A stretch of DNA of 64,000 nt from Amaranthus tricolor (Eukaryota > Streptophyta > Magnoliopsida > Caryophyllales > Amaranthaceae): contig NC_080049.1 of the NCBI RefSeq assembly GCF_026212465.1, forward strand, positions 8,195,133 to 8,259,132, read 5' to 3'. Made by a program: the position numbers and the translations under genes. Positions 34,271-45,300 of the stretch are shown here, piece by piece. Under the pieces are notes generated by a model. The model worked only from the letters and a program-made list of their open reading frames with translations. It was not told the DNA's origin and searched no databases. The first letter of the stretch is position 1, and each line of letters opens with the position of its first letter.

Positions 34271-35391
34271 AGATTCCCCCAGAACCTAGATGGCAACTTA
34301 GCTTGAAAATGTAGTGCTCTTTCAGTTTCTAGTAAATGCCTATGTTTTCTCTCAACTACTCCATTTTGTTGTGGAGTTTCTGGACAACTTGTCTGATGTA
34401 TAATACCTTTAGCAAGTAAGAACAGCTTCATTTCACCTTCCTTAATTTCTCTAGCATTATCACTTCTTAAACACATAACAGCAGATGAAAATTGTGTTTC
34501 AACATAATGAATTAAATTCTTCAAAACTGAAATCACATCAGATTTGTATTTGATCAATGTAATCCATACATGCCTAGTGTAATCATCCACAATTGTAATA
34601 AACTGATTAAAACCATTATGAGTCTTAATATTGTAGGGACCCCACAAATCTACATGTATCAACTGAAAGGGCTTCAAGCTCTTTATTGAACTACTTTCAA
34701 AAAGTAACCTAGTCTGTTTAACAAGAGGAAAAACCTTACAGAAGATGTCTTCTATTTTCAGTTGATGAGGGAAAAGAAACTTCACTTGATTAAAGGGAAG
34801 ATGACCAAGTCTGAGATGCCATAACTGTGCTTCTGTGGTAGCATTCAAACATTTGCTTGAGATATGAGATTGAGCTGGTGATTGAGCCTCTTTGTAACAA
34901 AAAGAATCCTCAATGTGATAAAGACCACCTTTCAGCCTACCAAGAAGAAGTGTTGGCTCTCTCAACTTCTGAGCTTGAAGAAAACACTTGTTACCAGAAA
35001 AGGTGATTGTGCAATCAAGATCAGTAGACAACTTGTGTACAGATATGAGATTAAACTCAAAGTCTGGTACATGAAGCACATTAAGAAGCTTAAGTTTATC
35101 AGATAAATTCACAGTGTCAACATGTTTGACTGGTATTTTAGTACCATTAGGTATGGTGATAAAATTTTCATTACCATCAACAGATTGCCATTCATCAAAA
35201 AAATTGAGATCTGAGCAAAACTGGTTTGTTGCACCACTATCCAAAATCCAAGAGGACTTCATACAAGACAACAGGTATATCTTACCTACTAAATGAGCTT
35301 GAGCTGAGTGGAGAGTGTCGGACGAAGTAGACTGAGTGTGTGGTGATTTCTGCTTGTGCATGCATTGTAAGAGATATTTGTATTCTTCCAT
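34249..35391 (-). pseudogene. copia-A gag end, protease and integrase
   Basis: A 380-codon open frame. The protease active site is intact (SWILDSGATNQFCSDLNFF). The pre-integrase segment LWHLRLGHLPFNQVKF has the two His, but the second Cys of its CxxC is lost (DIFCKVF). The integrase core has D (HVDLWGPYN), D (CLRSDNA) and E (QQNGVVERKHR). A frameshift near 34260 separates it from the next frame. The zinc knuckle CTHCKIIGHSNS lies just upstream near 35555, with its last Cys changed (SRRFELHGYP). Confidence 0.9.
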
Positions 35392-35450
35392 AGGAATGGT
35401 GGCAGTTTTAGCATTGTCAGAAGGATCATGTAAGTCAGGAGACTGTTGAG

Positions 35451-36455
35451 CTAGAGCGGTAACATTTTTGTTTTTGAAATCTTTAAAACTAGGGGGATAG
35501 CCATGTAATTCGAAACGCCTTGAATTACTATGGCCAATAATCTTGCAATGTGTACAGTAGTAAGAAGAACTTGGTCTCTTGTTGCTATATCTCTATTGGT
35601 TGTCAGAAATGCCAGAATTATACCTTTGATTAGAACCAGAACTACCATTGAATTTCTGTTAATTATTGCCATTAGAAGTTCTGTTGACTGAATATGACCT
35701 GAGAGAGAAAGACCTCTGAGCATTGAATGCCATATGATCAGTTGAAGATGCTGATTGATTTGTGATTTCTTTATGCTTCTCTTCTTGTGCAAGAAGTCTG
35801 TAGCATGAGAGACAGGTGGAAGAGGCCGTTGCATCAGGATGCTACTCCTAACATGAGTAAAGTGCTCATTGACTTTCATCAGAAATTGGATAAGTCTCTG
35901 ATCTTGTTGAGCTTTGAAAATCTTCTGAGTGAGGTTACATGTGCACTAGTTACAGGTGCAAGTAGGTAGAGGAAATGTTAAGTTTAGTTCATCCCATAGG
36001 ACTTTGAGCTTAGTGTAACACTCAGAAATGGACTGTAAACCTTGATGTAATTCATATAGTTGTTGTTCAAGGTCATATAATTGTGCTCCAGAGGTATAGC
36101 CAAACCTTTCTTCAAGATCAATCCAAATCTCATAAGCAGTTTTGAAATAAAGCACAGATTTGGCTATTTGTGTGTCTAAAGAATAAAGAAGCCAAGATAT
36201 TATCAAATCATTACATCTAATCCAAGCAACATGTTCAGATGTGTTAGGTTCAGATTCAGGATAATCTCCATTAAGGAACCCGAGTTTGTTTCTAGCAGAA
36301 AGAGTAATAAATACAGAACGCTTCCAATCAATGAAGCCATTACCAGCAAACTTGATGGAACTCAAAGGATTTGTGCTATTTTCAGATGGACAAATGTAGT
36401 ATATGCTAGTTGGATTAGAATTGAGAGATAATTTTGTTGAGGTATTATCAGTCAT
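35451..36455 (-). pseudogene. copia-A gag
   Basis: Starts at ATG 36453-36455 (MTDNTSTKLSLNSNPTSIYY), shortly after the PBS. The gag N-terminal domain is clear (NPLSSIKFAGNGFIDWKRSV; FLNGDYPESEP; ARNKLGFLNG). The UBN2-type part follows (YEIWIDLEERFGYTSGAQLYDL; LYELHQGLQSI). A TAG stop at 35946-35948 lies in frame, after which the same frame reopens (CTCNLTQKIFKAQQDQ) to about 35790; beyond that it shifts. The 77-codon upstream extension to 36548 is leader. Confidence 0.85.
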
Positions 36456-36845
36456 GATGATAGGATTGAAGACAATATTCAAGAAAATATGGAATTTATT
36501 GAAAAATAGATGAAAGTAGATGATCGAAATTAGGTGAATGAAAATCAAAGAAAATCAAATGAATGTGATTGATCAAGAAATGAAGGCAAAATATCACACA
36601 CATAGAGCGTAAACGAAATTGATTAAGGATTGCAAAGAATTACAGGATGTGAAGAGATTAAAGAAGATTATACCTCAGAAGATGGTGAAGCAACAAACAG
36701 ATATTGCTGGATGAGATGAAGATCAAAAGCAGAATTCAAAGGCGAAAAATCAATCAAGAAACCTCAAAGAAAAACAGCAAGAAACCGCTAAAATCTCATC
36801 AGAAAATGTCTGTGGATGTGTCTGAAAAGCGAGTAATAATCAGTA

Positions 36846-36858
36846 GGCTCTGATACCA
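36846..36858 (-). other. Primer binding site of copia-A (initiator Met tRNA)
   Basis: Minus-strand TGGTATCAGAGCC immediately follows the TCATCA end of the 5' LTR. This is the standard copia PBS, complementary to the 3' end of initiator methionine tRNA. Confidence 0.9.
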
Positions 36859-37127
36859 TGATGAAAACTAGAATTCATACTTGATTATTCATTCTGCCAT
36901 TGAAATGTAATGTGAGGAAGATACAGAGAAGGGAGAGTCAATGTTTTTATTACATAATCATTGTATATCTGTTTATTTATCTATCTATATATGAAAAAGG
37001 CTAACTAGTGTATATATACACTTTGTTGGAATAAAAAGAGGTGTCTGAGCTGACAACTTAGTAACTGAATTGTAACAAACTTCAACCGGCTTGTGGTGGA
37101 TTTGTTGAGCTGGATGTATCATCCCCA
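36859..37127 (-). repeat. 5' LTR of copia-A, 269 bp
   Basis: Partner of 31793-32061; same length, same ends, adjacent to the PBS. Confidence 0.9.
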
Positions 37128-37926
37128 ATAAATAATAATGTCATCCACGTAAACAATAAGATAAATGAGACCTTTAGTGGAGGAAAAATGAAATAGAGAT
37201 AGGTCAGAAATTGTAGGTTTAAAACCTTGTGACAAAAGATCTTGACAAAGTTCATCGTACCAAGCTCTACTTGCTTGTTTTAAACCATAAATGGCTTTAT
37301 TGAGTTTACACACATCATTTGGATAAGAGGGATGAATGAAACCTGGTGGTTGAGCCATATATACCTCTTTAGAGAGGGTGCCTTGAAGGAAAGTATTGTT
37401 GATATCCAATTATCGAAGAGACCAACCATGAGAAACAACAAAGAGAAAGTAATAGACGAATAGTAGCAGGTTTGACAACAAGACTAAAAGTTTCTACATA
37501 ATGTATATCGAGACGCTGATTAAAACCTTTAGCAACAAGTCGAGCCTTTAGACGATCAAGGGAACCATCAACTTTGTATTTGACACGAAAAACTCATTTA
37601 CAACCAACAACCATTTCTAGATGGAACTAGAGATCAAGTGTCATTTTGAGTAAGGGCAGAAAATTTATCGGTCATGACTTGACACCAATAAGGGTGTTTA
37701 AGAGAAGAAAGAATGTTATGAGATTTTGAAATTGGTGATTGTATAGCAGTGTGAAGGAGAAAATTAGAGTTAAAATACTTACTATTAGGCTTTGTTGTCC
37801 GAGGAGGTAATGAAGGGGAAAGAGTGGTGAAGATAGTTTGATCTGGAGCATTCAAAAAACTGTTGGGTGGGATAAATTGACTAGGCATGTTTGATGGAGT
37901 ATTTTGTGGAGTTAAAGAGGTAAGTT
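37128..37926 (-). pseudogene. copia-B RT N-terminal half and linker
   Basis: RVT_2 motifs on the minus strand: [18 protein letters not shown] near 37540, [20 protein letters not shown], and IYLIVYVDDIII at the junction with copia-A. A TGA replaces the Trp of GCKWVF at about 37600. Upstream is a Pro/Ser/Asn-rich linker (37634-37939 frame: NSFLNAPDQTIFTTLSPSLP; HPYWCQVMTDKFSALTQNDT). About 25 codons expected between YVDD and the next motif are missing across the insertion. Confidence 0.75.
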
Positions 37927-38275
37927 TAGAGGTGTTCAACGGGGCGGCTCACATTTTAACGGGTCATTAGCGGGTCAGTCAATAATGGGGCGGGTCATTT
38001 AAGAGCGTTGGTGTAAAAAGTCAGGACGGATGGGGTTGGATAATTGTAAGAATTAATTGCGAAAAAACTTTGCCACTTTTTTTTATATTTTTAAATGATA
38101 TTATTATATACATAAGTGGGTCAATCTAACGAGCCATAAAGTATAATAAAAAAACTATTTTATGAACTTTTAAAAATCGGGTCAAAGTGGGTCGGACTTA
38201 AACGCGCTTTGACCCACCCCGCCCTGTTTAACATTTGACGTGACTCGCCCCAACTCGGCCCGTTGAACATCTCTA
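37927..38275. mobile_element. hAT-type MITE, 349 bp
   Basis: Left end TAGAGGTGTTCAACGGGGCGG (20-base part seen), right end CGTTGAACATCTCTA, inverted. Arms contain GGGTCA on the left and TGACCC on the right. An 8-bp duplication is only approximate (GGTAAGTT and AAGGTAAT, shared GGTAA). Inserted in the copia-B linker. Confidence 0.75.
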
Positions 38276-38335
38276 AAGGTAATATTGGGATTAACCAAAT
38301 CTTGAGATGGAGATGGATTATTTTGAGGTGAGAGC

Positions 38336-38852
38336 AGGACCGACCCTAAAGGTAGGCCTAAAGGGCTACCGCCCAGGATCCCATTTTAAAAATTAGATAT
38401 TTGTGTTAGGAGGGGGCCTCGTACTTGAAAAAGTCCAAAATTAAGCTTTGGGCCCAAAAATAAGAAAAAATCGGAGCCCAAAAATGCTGAAAAGGAAACT
38501 GCCCCATTTAATGCTCTTTTCTTGGTAAATGGCAAATATTAAGGAAAATTTGAAATAATTAAGTAATTTTAACTAAAAAATAAAAAAAAAATTGAGTTTT
38601 GTGTAAATTTAATTCCAAAATAAGTGTTTTTATGTCCGAGCCTAAGGTTAGGTATGTTTGTAGTTAATAACTGCAAACAAAAAAAAATTGGTCCAAAAAG
38701 TCAAAATTGTTTGTTTGTACTTAATAACTGCGAACAAAAGGAGACAATGTCATAACGTTAGAAGGGACGGAAAGAAACAAAACATTATTGTTCGCAGTTA
38801 CTACTGCGAACAAACATGACTTCCACTTTTCTCGTCCCTTCTAACGTTATGA
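38336..38852. repeat. Compound repeat with hairpin-forming part
   Basis: Left part (38336-38640) begins CAGGACCGACCCTAAAGG and is like dispersed plant repeats. Right part has AACTGC(G/A)AACAAA motifs in both orientations (38668, 38727, 38789, 38804) and a perfect 19-base inverted repeat, CATAACGTTAGAAGGGACG at 38751-38769 and its complement at 38833-38851. Subterminal-like motif clusters of this sort occur in CACTA derivatives; the assignment is tentative. Confidence 0.5.
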
Positions 38853-38853
38853 C

Positions 38854-39143
38854 TAGGGGTGCTCAATGAGTCGGACCCCATTTTGAGCTCTTTTTCGGCC
38901 CATTTCTAGAAGGGCTTTGTAAGGGCCGGGCCAAAAACGGGCTTTACTATAATTAAAATGAAGCGGGCTATAAAAAGGCTTAATAAGGGCCGAAAACGGG
39001 CCTTTGTAAATAGTATAATTAATTTATAATTTAAATATTATAAATGACAATGTAAATGAAATATTAATATTTTTTCAATCTAATTATTATAAATGATAAT
39101 TAATTGTTATAAATTGATAAATAGGGATTAAAATAGTTTTTAG
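38854..39143. mobile_element. Left half of a hAT-type MITE
   Basis: Starts TAGGGGTGCTCAATGAGTCGG (first 20 bases shown in part) and resembles the left arm of the 17476 element along about 280 bases (GAAGGGCTTTGTAAGGGCC; ATTAAAATGAAGCGGGCT; AGGCTTAATAAGGGCC). The right arm is missing, so it is truncated. Confidence 0.65.
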
Positions 39144-39369
39144 TAGTTGTGGACATAAAGTTTGTTCTTTATTTGGTGGATATGATTGAGGCAGGATGGT
39201 AGGCAACTTTGATGAAGTTAAATGAAGTGGAAGTATAACTGGCATAATTAACTCATTTTAAGTTGGGGTTGTCGAATTTGATGGGTTAATTAAAGAAAGA
39301 TCGGAATTATTTAAGAGAGTATTTAGAGGACACTAGTGGAAAAAAACGTATCTGTAGTTGATTATTTGC

Positions 39370-39510
39370 TGCGGTTTTTACATACGCAGAAATAAATAAG
39401 AAAAAGAATTAGAAAAAAAAACACTCAAATGCTGCGGTTTTACGCTTGCCCGCAGCATATAAGCTATTTTCACATCATATGCTGCGGTTTTTGTCCTGCC
39501 CGCAGCAAAT
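39370..39510. repeat. CACTA subterminal motifs (GCTGCGGTTT)
   Basis: GCTGCGGTTT occurs at about 39369, 39431 and 39481, with CCCGCAGCA at about 39450 and 39499. Both orientations lie within 150 bases of the CACTA end, as expected for transposase-binding repeats. This motif differs from that of the other CACTA element in the window. Confidence 0.7.
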
Positions 39511-40106
39511 AATCCTTCCCAAAAAATTAAAAACCCGCGTTTTAACGTTCATTTGGTTAAACCCTCATATAAACTGTTGTATTCCTAAAACCCACGACTA
39601 CCTACTGTCTTTTTCTTCAAGTTCCTCCATTTTTTTAAGTTTTCAAAAATCTCTGCAAAAACCCACGAAAATCTCTGCAAAAATCTCTTCAAGTTCTTCA
39701 AGTTCTTCAAAAACAACCCACGACTGCAGCTACTGTGTTCTATTCTTCAAAAATCTCTACTGTGTTCTTCAATTTCATTCATGCTAATTTACTGTGTTAT
39801 ATACATAAGTAAATTAGTATAACCACCCATTGCACGAATTTTCTTCTCCATCTTTTTTTAAATTATTCAACCTACCATTGTTGTTTTTCCTTCAAAAAGC
39901 CACGACATTAGGGCTAAGCTTGTTCTTCTTCTAGGTATAAATTTTTCAATCTTTGTTTAAGTTCTTCAAGAATAGCTTCATTGTGTTTTAATAAGGATTT
40001 AGTCTTTATTTATACTAATTTTGATTTTGTTGAACATTGTAGGTTACATAATCTTATTGTAGAAACAAAATTATCATATCTCATTACCAAGGTATGTATT
40101 TTATAT
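39511..40106. other. CACTA 5' non-coding region
   Basis: Follows the subterminal repeats and precedes the transposase gene. CT- and TTCAAG-rich, resembling a leader. An open frame at 39446-39787 begins within the subterminal repeats and is not supported as a gene. Confidence 0.4.
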
Positions 40107-40114
40107 TTGAATGT

Positions 40115-41576
40115 TGTTGGACCACTTGAGTTTTGATGATGACTACACTTTATTTAAACAAGTATGTTTTTTAGAGATTGTGTGCAGGTCGATATCCGGT
40201 CGTGATTATGATCGTTGATAGTACCTATGGCTTAGTTCATGGAAATGTACGTGTCAAAAGGATCCGAAAGATGTTAGAAGAAGTATATCGCTTGGGATGT
40301 AAAATGGAGACAGCAGGTCTACTATTCCCAAGTTGGATGTTCTAGCAAAACTGGAATTCAGAGACAGCGCACTGTTCCCAAACTAAAGTCAGCCAACGTT
40401 AACTAATAAATTCTGATTTTTATTTTTTAGTTAATGTGTTAATTAAATTAATTTATTGCATTTATTAATTATTATAATTAATTGGCAAAATGTTTTCTAA
40501 AAATACTTTATGTATGAGTTTTTAAATAAAAATCCTTTATTTTAGGATCTATATTTAGTAAATATTGGATTTGCTAAATATAGGAATAGCTGTTGTGGAA
40601 AAAGTCTTTGCTATTATTTTAGAACCGGTCTTTATCTTAGAAAATAGGTTATCGTTCCTATAATGAGTTAGCTTGTAACCATTCCTAATTTTAGTAAGTA
40701 TAACCGTTTCTATAAATAGCATAAAAGTTCCAGCAGTTATTACTGGAAAAGGAACTGCTGTTAAAAGAAACTGTTGCTTAAAGGGAACAGAACCTATTTT
40801 TAGTAAATAGGAACAGCGGTTATTGTTGTTTTAACCGTATGCTTGATTTAATAAAGTCTTGTGGAAATAACCGTCTGTGTGATTAATCCACATTACTCTC
40901 ATGATCTTTTTGAGGAATAATGGATTGGATTATTCCATTTTCTTAGTGATTTTATTTTTTTTATAAATAGCTAGTGAATTCGGCTGTACCTAAAGCATCA
41001 AACGCCTGAACCTTGTTATTTTCATGTGATTATTTTTGGAAATCCACAAGAAATATTTTGTTTTGAAAATTGCCAATTAACTCATAAAATTTTCTTGAGC
41101 AACTCATTGATTTTATTTTTAAGATTCTTATCCTTTTTGTAAGGGTTTTTGAGAGAACTTGTAATTAGACTCGGGTGAGTCTAAGGGGGAATTAGATAGC
41201 CTTGAGTGAAGTTATTGAGGAGTTTAGCTTTTAGTGAAGCTAAGGTTGTTGCTTTGAGTAAAGCAATTTGAGAGAGAAGAGTTGGCCTAGTTGATTCGCT
41301 TCGAGTGAAGTAAGGTGTTTATTGTAATTGTAACTAATTGCCTTAAAAATAGTGGAGTATTTAGAAATCCCGAGGAGTCGTGGTTTTTCCTTCTGTTTAG
41401 GCCCAGAAGGTTTCCACGTAAAAATTTGTTTGTCTCTTTTATTATTTTGCTCTAAGTTCAAGCTTTATTTATCTTAATTCAATTCCGAAAAAACAGGGCA
41501 AGAACGCTTGAATTAGTAACAACAACAATTCACCCCCCCCCCTCTTGTTGCTGTTCCCGTTCCTAATTGAGTCTAC
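40115..41576. mobile_element. Solo LTR, SIRE-like copia, about 1.46 kb
   Basis: Begins TGTTGGACCACTTGAGTTTT and ends near CCTAATTGAGTCTAC(A). AATGT flanks both sides (40110-40114 and 41577-41581); removing the LTR and one AATGT restores a 39-43 bp tandem unit of the host (TTTGAATGTGAATAATTT). The C-run near its end (CACCCCCCCCCCTC) followed by CTACA is common in SIRE-type copia LTRs. No internal domains. Confidence 0.75.
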
Positions 41577-41700
41577 AATGTGAATAATTTACTTATGTAT
41601 GTACTTGAATATTTGAATGTGAGTAATTTACTTATGTATATATGTAGTTGTATATTTGAATGTGAATAATTTACTTATGTATGTAGTTGTATATTATTAG
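41577..41700. repeat. Short tandem repeat, about 43-bp unit
   Basis: TTTGAATGTGA(A/G)TAATTTACTT recurs at 41612 and 41655, plus an earlier copy split by the solo LTR at 40107. Confidence 0.75.
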
Positions 41701-41908
41701 TTTCTTATTATTTTGATTTATGTGTATTTGATTAAAGAAAATGGTTTTTTTTTTGGTTATATATGTTTTGTAATTTAAATATAAAGAATTTTATTACTTT
41801 AAATAATAAAAAGGTTATATAGGGTTAAATAGGGTTAATTTGGTTTAATTATATATGTTAAAAGTTGTGTATTAATTTGTTTTGAATTAATTAATCACAC
41901 TAATTAGG

Positions 41909-44657
41909 ATGACAAAAGATTGTTCTTGGATGTATGGAAACATTGAATCGTCAGAATTTATTGATGGCGTATTAGAATTTTGTAGTATTGCGGTTGAACA
42001 TCAAGTCAGGACAGGGGGAGTTTGTTTTTATTGCTCATGTGTCACTTGTGGCAATGTATCAAAGGTAGATAGTGTTGATATCCTTAGGGAGCACATACTT
42101 CGACGTGGGTTTAGGCCTCAATATCATGTTTGGGTTTGGCACGGTGAGGAGGGAGTTTACAAAGAGAAAAGTGTTGTTGAGAACGTCAATAATGTGGCTG
42201 ATGTCAATGAGGATGTAGTAGATCATGTTGATGGGTATGGGAGAGATGAAGAGTCGATGAGGATGTGGATCGTGTTGATGAGATGATGGAGGGAGTCGAG
42301 AATGAGTTAGGAAAACGTCCTCGTGTTTTTGACTTGTTGACAGAGGCTTCTCAAAAGCCTTTGTACTCTGGATGTACAAAGTTCACCAAACTAACAGCAG
42401 TGTTGACAATTTTCAACATTAAGTCAAAGTTCAATTGGAGTGATGCTAGTTTCACAATGTTATTAGAAGCGTTAAGTGAGATGCTTCCTGAGAGAAATGA
42501 ACTTCCAAAGTCGACATATTATGCCAAAAAGCTCATATGTCCTTTTGGCTTAGAATACCAGAAGATTCATGCTTGTCCGAATGATTGTGTATTGTATCGG
42601 AATGAAAACAAGAACTTAGAAGAGTAAACTAGGTGTGGGTTATCGCGCTACAAGCGTAAAGGGGTTCGGGATGCTAAAGGGCCCCCGGCTAAGGTATTGT
42701 GGTATCTTCCAATAATACCTAGATTCAAGCGCTTTTTTTTCTATAAAGAAAGATGCGTTAAATTTGAGGTGGCATGCAGATAGGGTGAAGAAAGGTCACT
42801 TGCTCACACATCCATCTGATTCTCCGGAGTGAAAGAGTATTGATAGGTTGCATAAGACTTTTGGGGATGAGGTTTGTAATTTAAGGCTCGGACTGTGTAC
42901 GGATGGACCCATTCGGCAATCTTAGTTCTCAACATAGTACTTGGCTGGTACTGTTAGTGATCTATAGTTTGCCACCTTGGTTGTGTATGAAGCGTAAGTA
43001 CATTATGCTTTCGCTTCTTATCTCGGGTTCTAAACAACCTAGCAATGACATAGATGTGTATCTTGCACCTCTCGTTGAGGATTTGAGAAAGATGTGGGAT
43101 GAAGGCGTTTCCGTGTTTGATGCATATGCTAATGAGGAGTTCACCTTGCGTGCAATGCTTTTATGCACCGTTAATGATTTTCTGGCATATGGAAACTTAT
43201 CGGGGTATAAGAACAAAGGGAAGAAAGCATGCCCATTATGTATCGATGACATGGAATCCACGTGGATTCCTAAGTGCAAACATGTATTCATGCACCATCG
43301 AAAGTTCCTCCCACGAGATCACCAATATTGTAAGAAGAATAAGATGTTCAACGGGGAGGTTGAGGACCGTGTAGCTCGTCAACCATTGACCGGTTATGAG
43401 GTTTATGAACAGGTTAAGGGAGTTGAGATTGTATTTGGTAAAACAGGACAAGTGCAAGGGGGTGAAGACCGATTATTGAAAAAAGAATCAATCTTTTGGA
43501 AGCTTCCATATTGGAGAGATCTACCGGTTAGGCATTGTCTTGACGTTATGCATATAGAGAAAAATGTATGCGATGCCATACTCGGGACTCTCATGAACAT
43601 TCCGGGTAAGACAAAGGATGTTAGGGTCATGCGAGATTGGTTTGAATGTAAGGGTCTTCGTTCGGAGTTGTTGGCACATGTTAAGGTGAGTAAGAAAAGA
43701 AATAGAGCTGATGAAGTTTGTGGCAGTAACAAGGGAAAGGGCGGTAAGAAGAAGATGAGTAATGACAAAGTTTAATTGCCTCCAGCTTGCTACACATTGT
43801 CCAAAGCAGAGAAGCGGACATTTAGTGAGTCTTTGTATCGCATTAAGGTTCCGTCTGGGTACTCATCCAACATGAAGAGATTTGTGACCCTAAATGGTGA
43901 GCTGAAGTTGGGAATCATGAAATCTCACGAATGCCATGTAATGATGCAAGTGTTCTTATCAATTGCAATCCGTGGAATACTGCCAAAACATGTGAGATAT
44001 GCTATTACCGAGCTATGTTTGTTCTTCAACACAATTTGTAGTAAAGTTCTTGATCCCTTTAAACTTGATGCTCTTCAAGTCGACGTGATTGTAACTTTAT
44101 GCAAGTTTGAGATGTATTTTCCACCTTCTTTCTTTGACATAATGGTTCATCTTATTGTCCATCTCGTTCGTGAGATCAAGCTTTTGGGTCCAATTTTTTT
44201 AAGGTGGTGTTATTCTTTTGAAAGACACATGGGTGTTTTACAAAACAAGGTGAGGAATCCAGCACAACCCGAGGGGAGTATGATTCAAGGCACTGTGAGC
44301 GATGAGATTAGTAACTTTATAGCTGAGTATTTAGCCATGCCAAAGCCTATTGGACTTCCCACCTCTCGACATGAAGGAAGGCTTGAGGGAAAAGGAACAA
44401 TTGGCTCCAAATCGATCACACCTCCTCGAGATAGTCTTCTACAAGCACACTTATATGTGTTGCATCATATTCCTGAAGTCCATTCTTTTTTGAGTGAGCA
44501 TTTAGATATATTGCGCGCAAAATATCCTTGTAAAGGGGATAGGGGATTGATGCAGTTGCATAATAAGACGTTTATTGATTGGTTTCATAATCGAGTAATA
44601 AATGAAGAACTCAAGAGTGTATCAGAAATTGTTAAGTGGTTAGCTTTTGGTCCTCGT
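41909..44657 (+). pseudogene. CACTA TNPD-like transposase
   Basis: Starts at ATG 41909 (MTKDCSWMYGNIESSEFIDG): transposase-associated domain with YCSCVTCGN and ILRRGFRPQYHVWVWHGE. tnp2 follows from about 42340 (LYSGCTKFTKL; YAKKLICPFGLEYQKIHACP; STWLVLLVIYSLPPWLCMKR; VMHIEKNVCDAILGTLMNI) and DUF4218 from 43790 (LPPACYTLSKAEKR; KSHECHVMMQVFLSIAIRG; YFPPSFFDIMVHLIVHL). Frameshifts near 42280, 42750 and 42905 and a stop at 43773-43775 break it. At 44657 the frame is interrupted by the hAT-type element; the next residues resume at 47793 (DDFNKYEGYETWHT), so the stop at 44658 is a junction artefact. Confidence 0.85.
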
Positions 44658-45068
44658 TAGAGGTGTTCATTCGGTTGATCGGGTCGGTTTCGGACGGGTG
44701 TTATTCGGTTCGGTTGCATTTCGGATCGGTTATTTTTCGGCTGTGTGTTACAACGGGTCACACTCGGGTCGAGTCGGTTAGTCACGGTTCGGTTGGAGAT
44801 CGGTTATTCAAGCTATCGGGTTTGCATCAGTTCGGTGTCGGTTGAAGTTCGTGTCGAGTGTCAATCGGTCTCGGGTTGTCATCGATTACTAATTGGTTCG
44901 GTTTTTTCGGGTATAGATCGGGTTCGAGCTTTATTTTTCGAGTAGTTATCGGTTACGGATAACTATTGATCGGGTCAATATCGAAATAAGTTAATAGTCA
45001 GGTTTTTAATTGATGTATGCTCATTTACTTACAAAAAATAATTAACGATTTTTTTATCAGATATAGCA

Positions 45069-45300
45069 GATAGGGGTGTCAAACAGGTCGGGTTGGGTCA
45101 TTTTCAGGTTTGGGTCATATATAAATGGGTCAATAAACCCTTGACCTGAACCTGACCCATTTAATGAAATGGGTCAAAAATTGAAACCCCGACCTGATCT
45201 GTAGCAGATCGGGTCAACCTGCTAATGACCCATTTAACCTGCTTTTTTTTTTAGGTCATTAAATTCATATATTTCAGGTCATTTGACCCATTTAACCTTA
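45069..45300. repeat. GGGTCA-rich hAT-like fragment inside the hAT element
   Basis: Starts TAGGGGTGTCAAACAGGTCG (45071 region) and is dense in GGGTCA and TGACCC. The matching right end was not found, so it is a fragment or part of the host element arm. Confidence 0.45.

Larger units (their letters stand above)
31793..37127 (-). mobile_element. Nearly complete Ty1/copia element (copia-A), 5.3 kb
   Basis: Has both LTRs (269 bp each), a PBS, gag, protease, integrase, RT, RNase H and a PPT, all minus strand. Host flanks on the minus strand are TTTAT before the 5' LTR and TTTTT after the 3' LTR, a 5-bp duplication with one difference. It sits in the RT of copia-B. Five or so lesions (stops and frameshifts) make this copy non-autonomous, though it is the best preserved element in the window. 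Confidence 0.9.
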
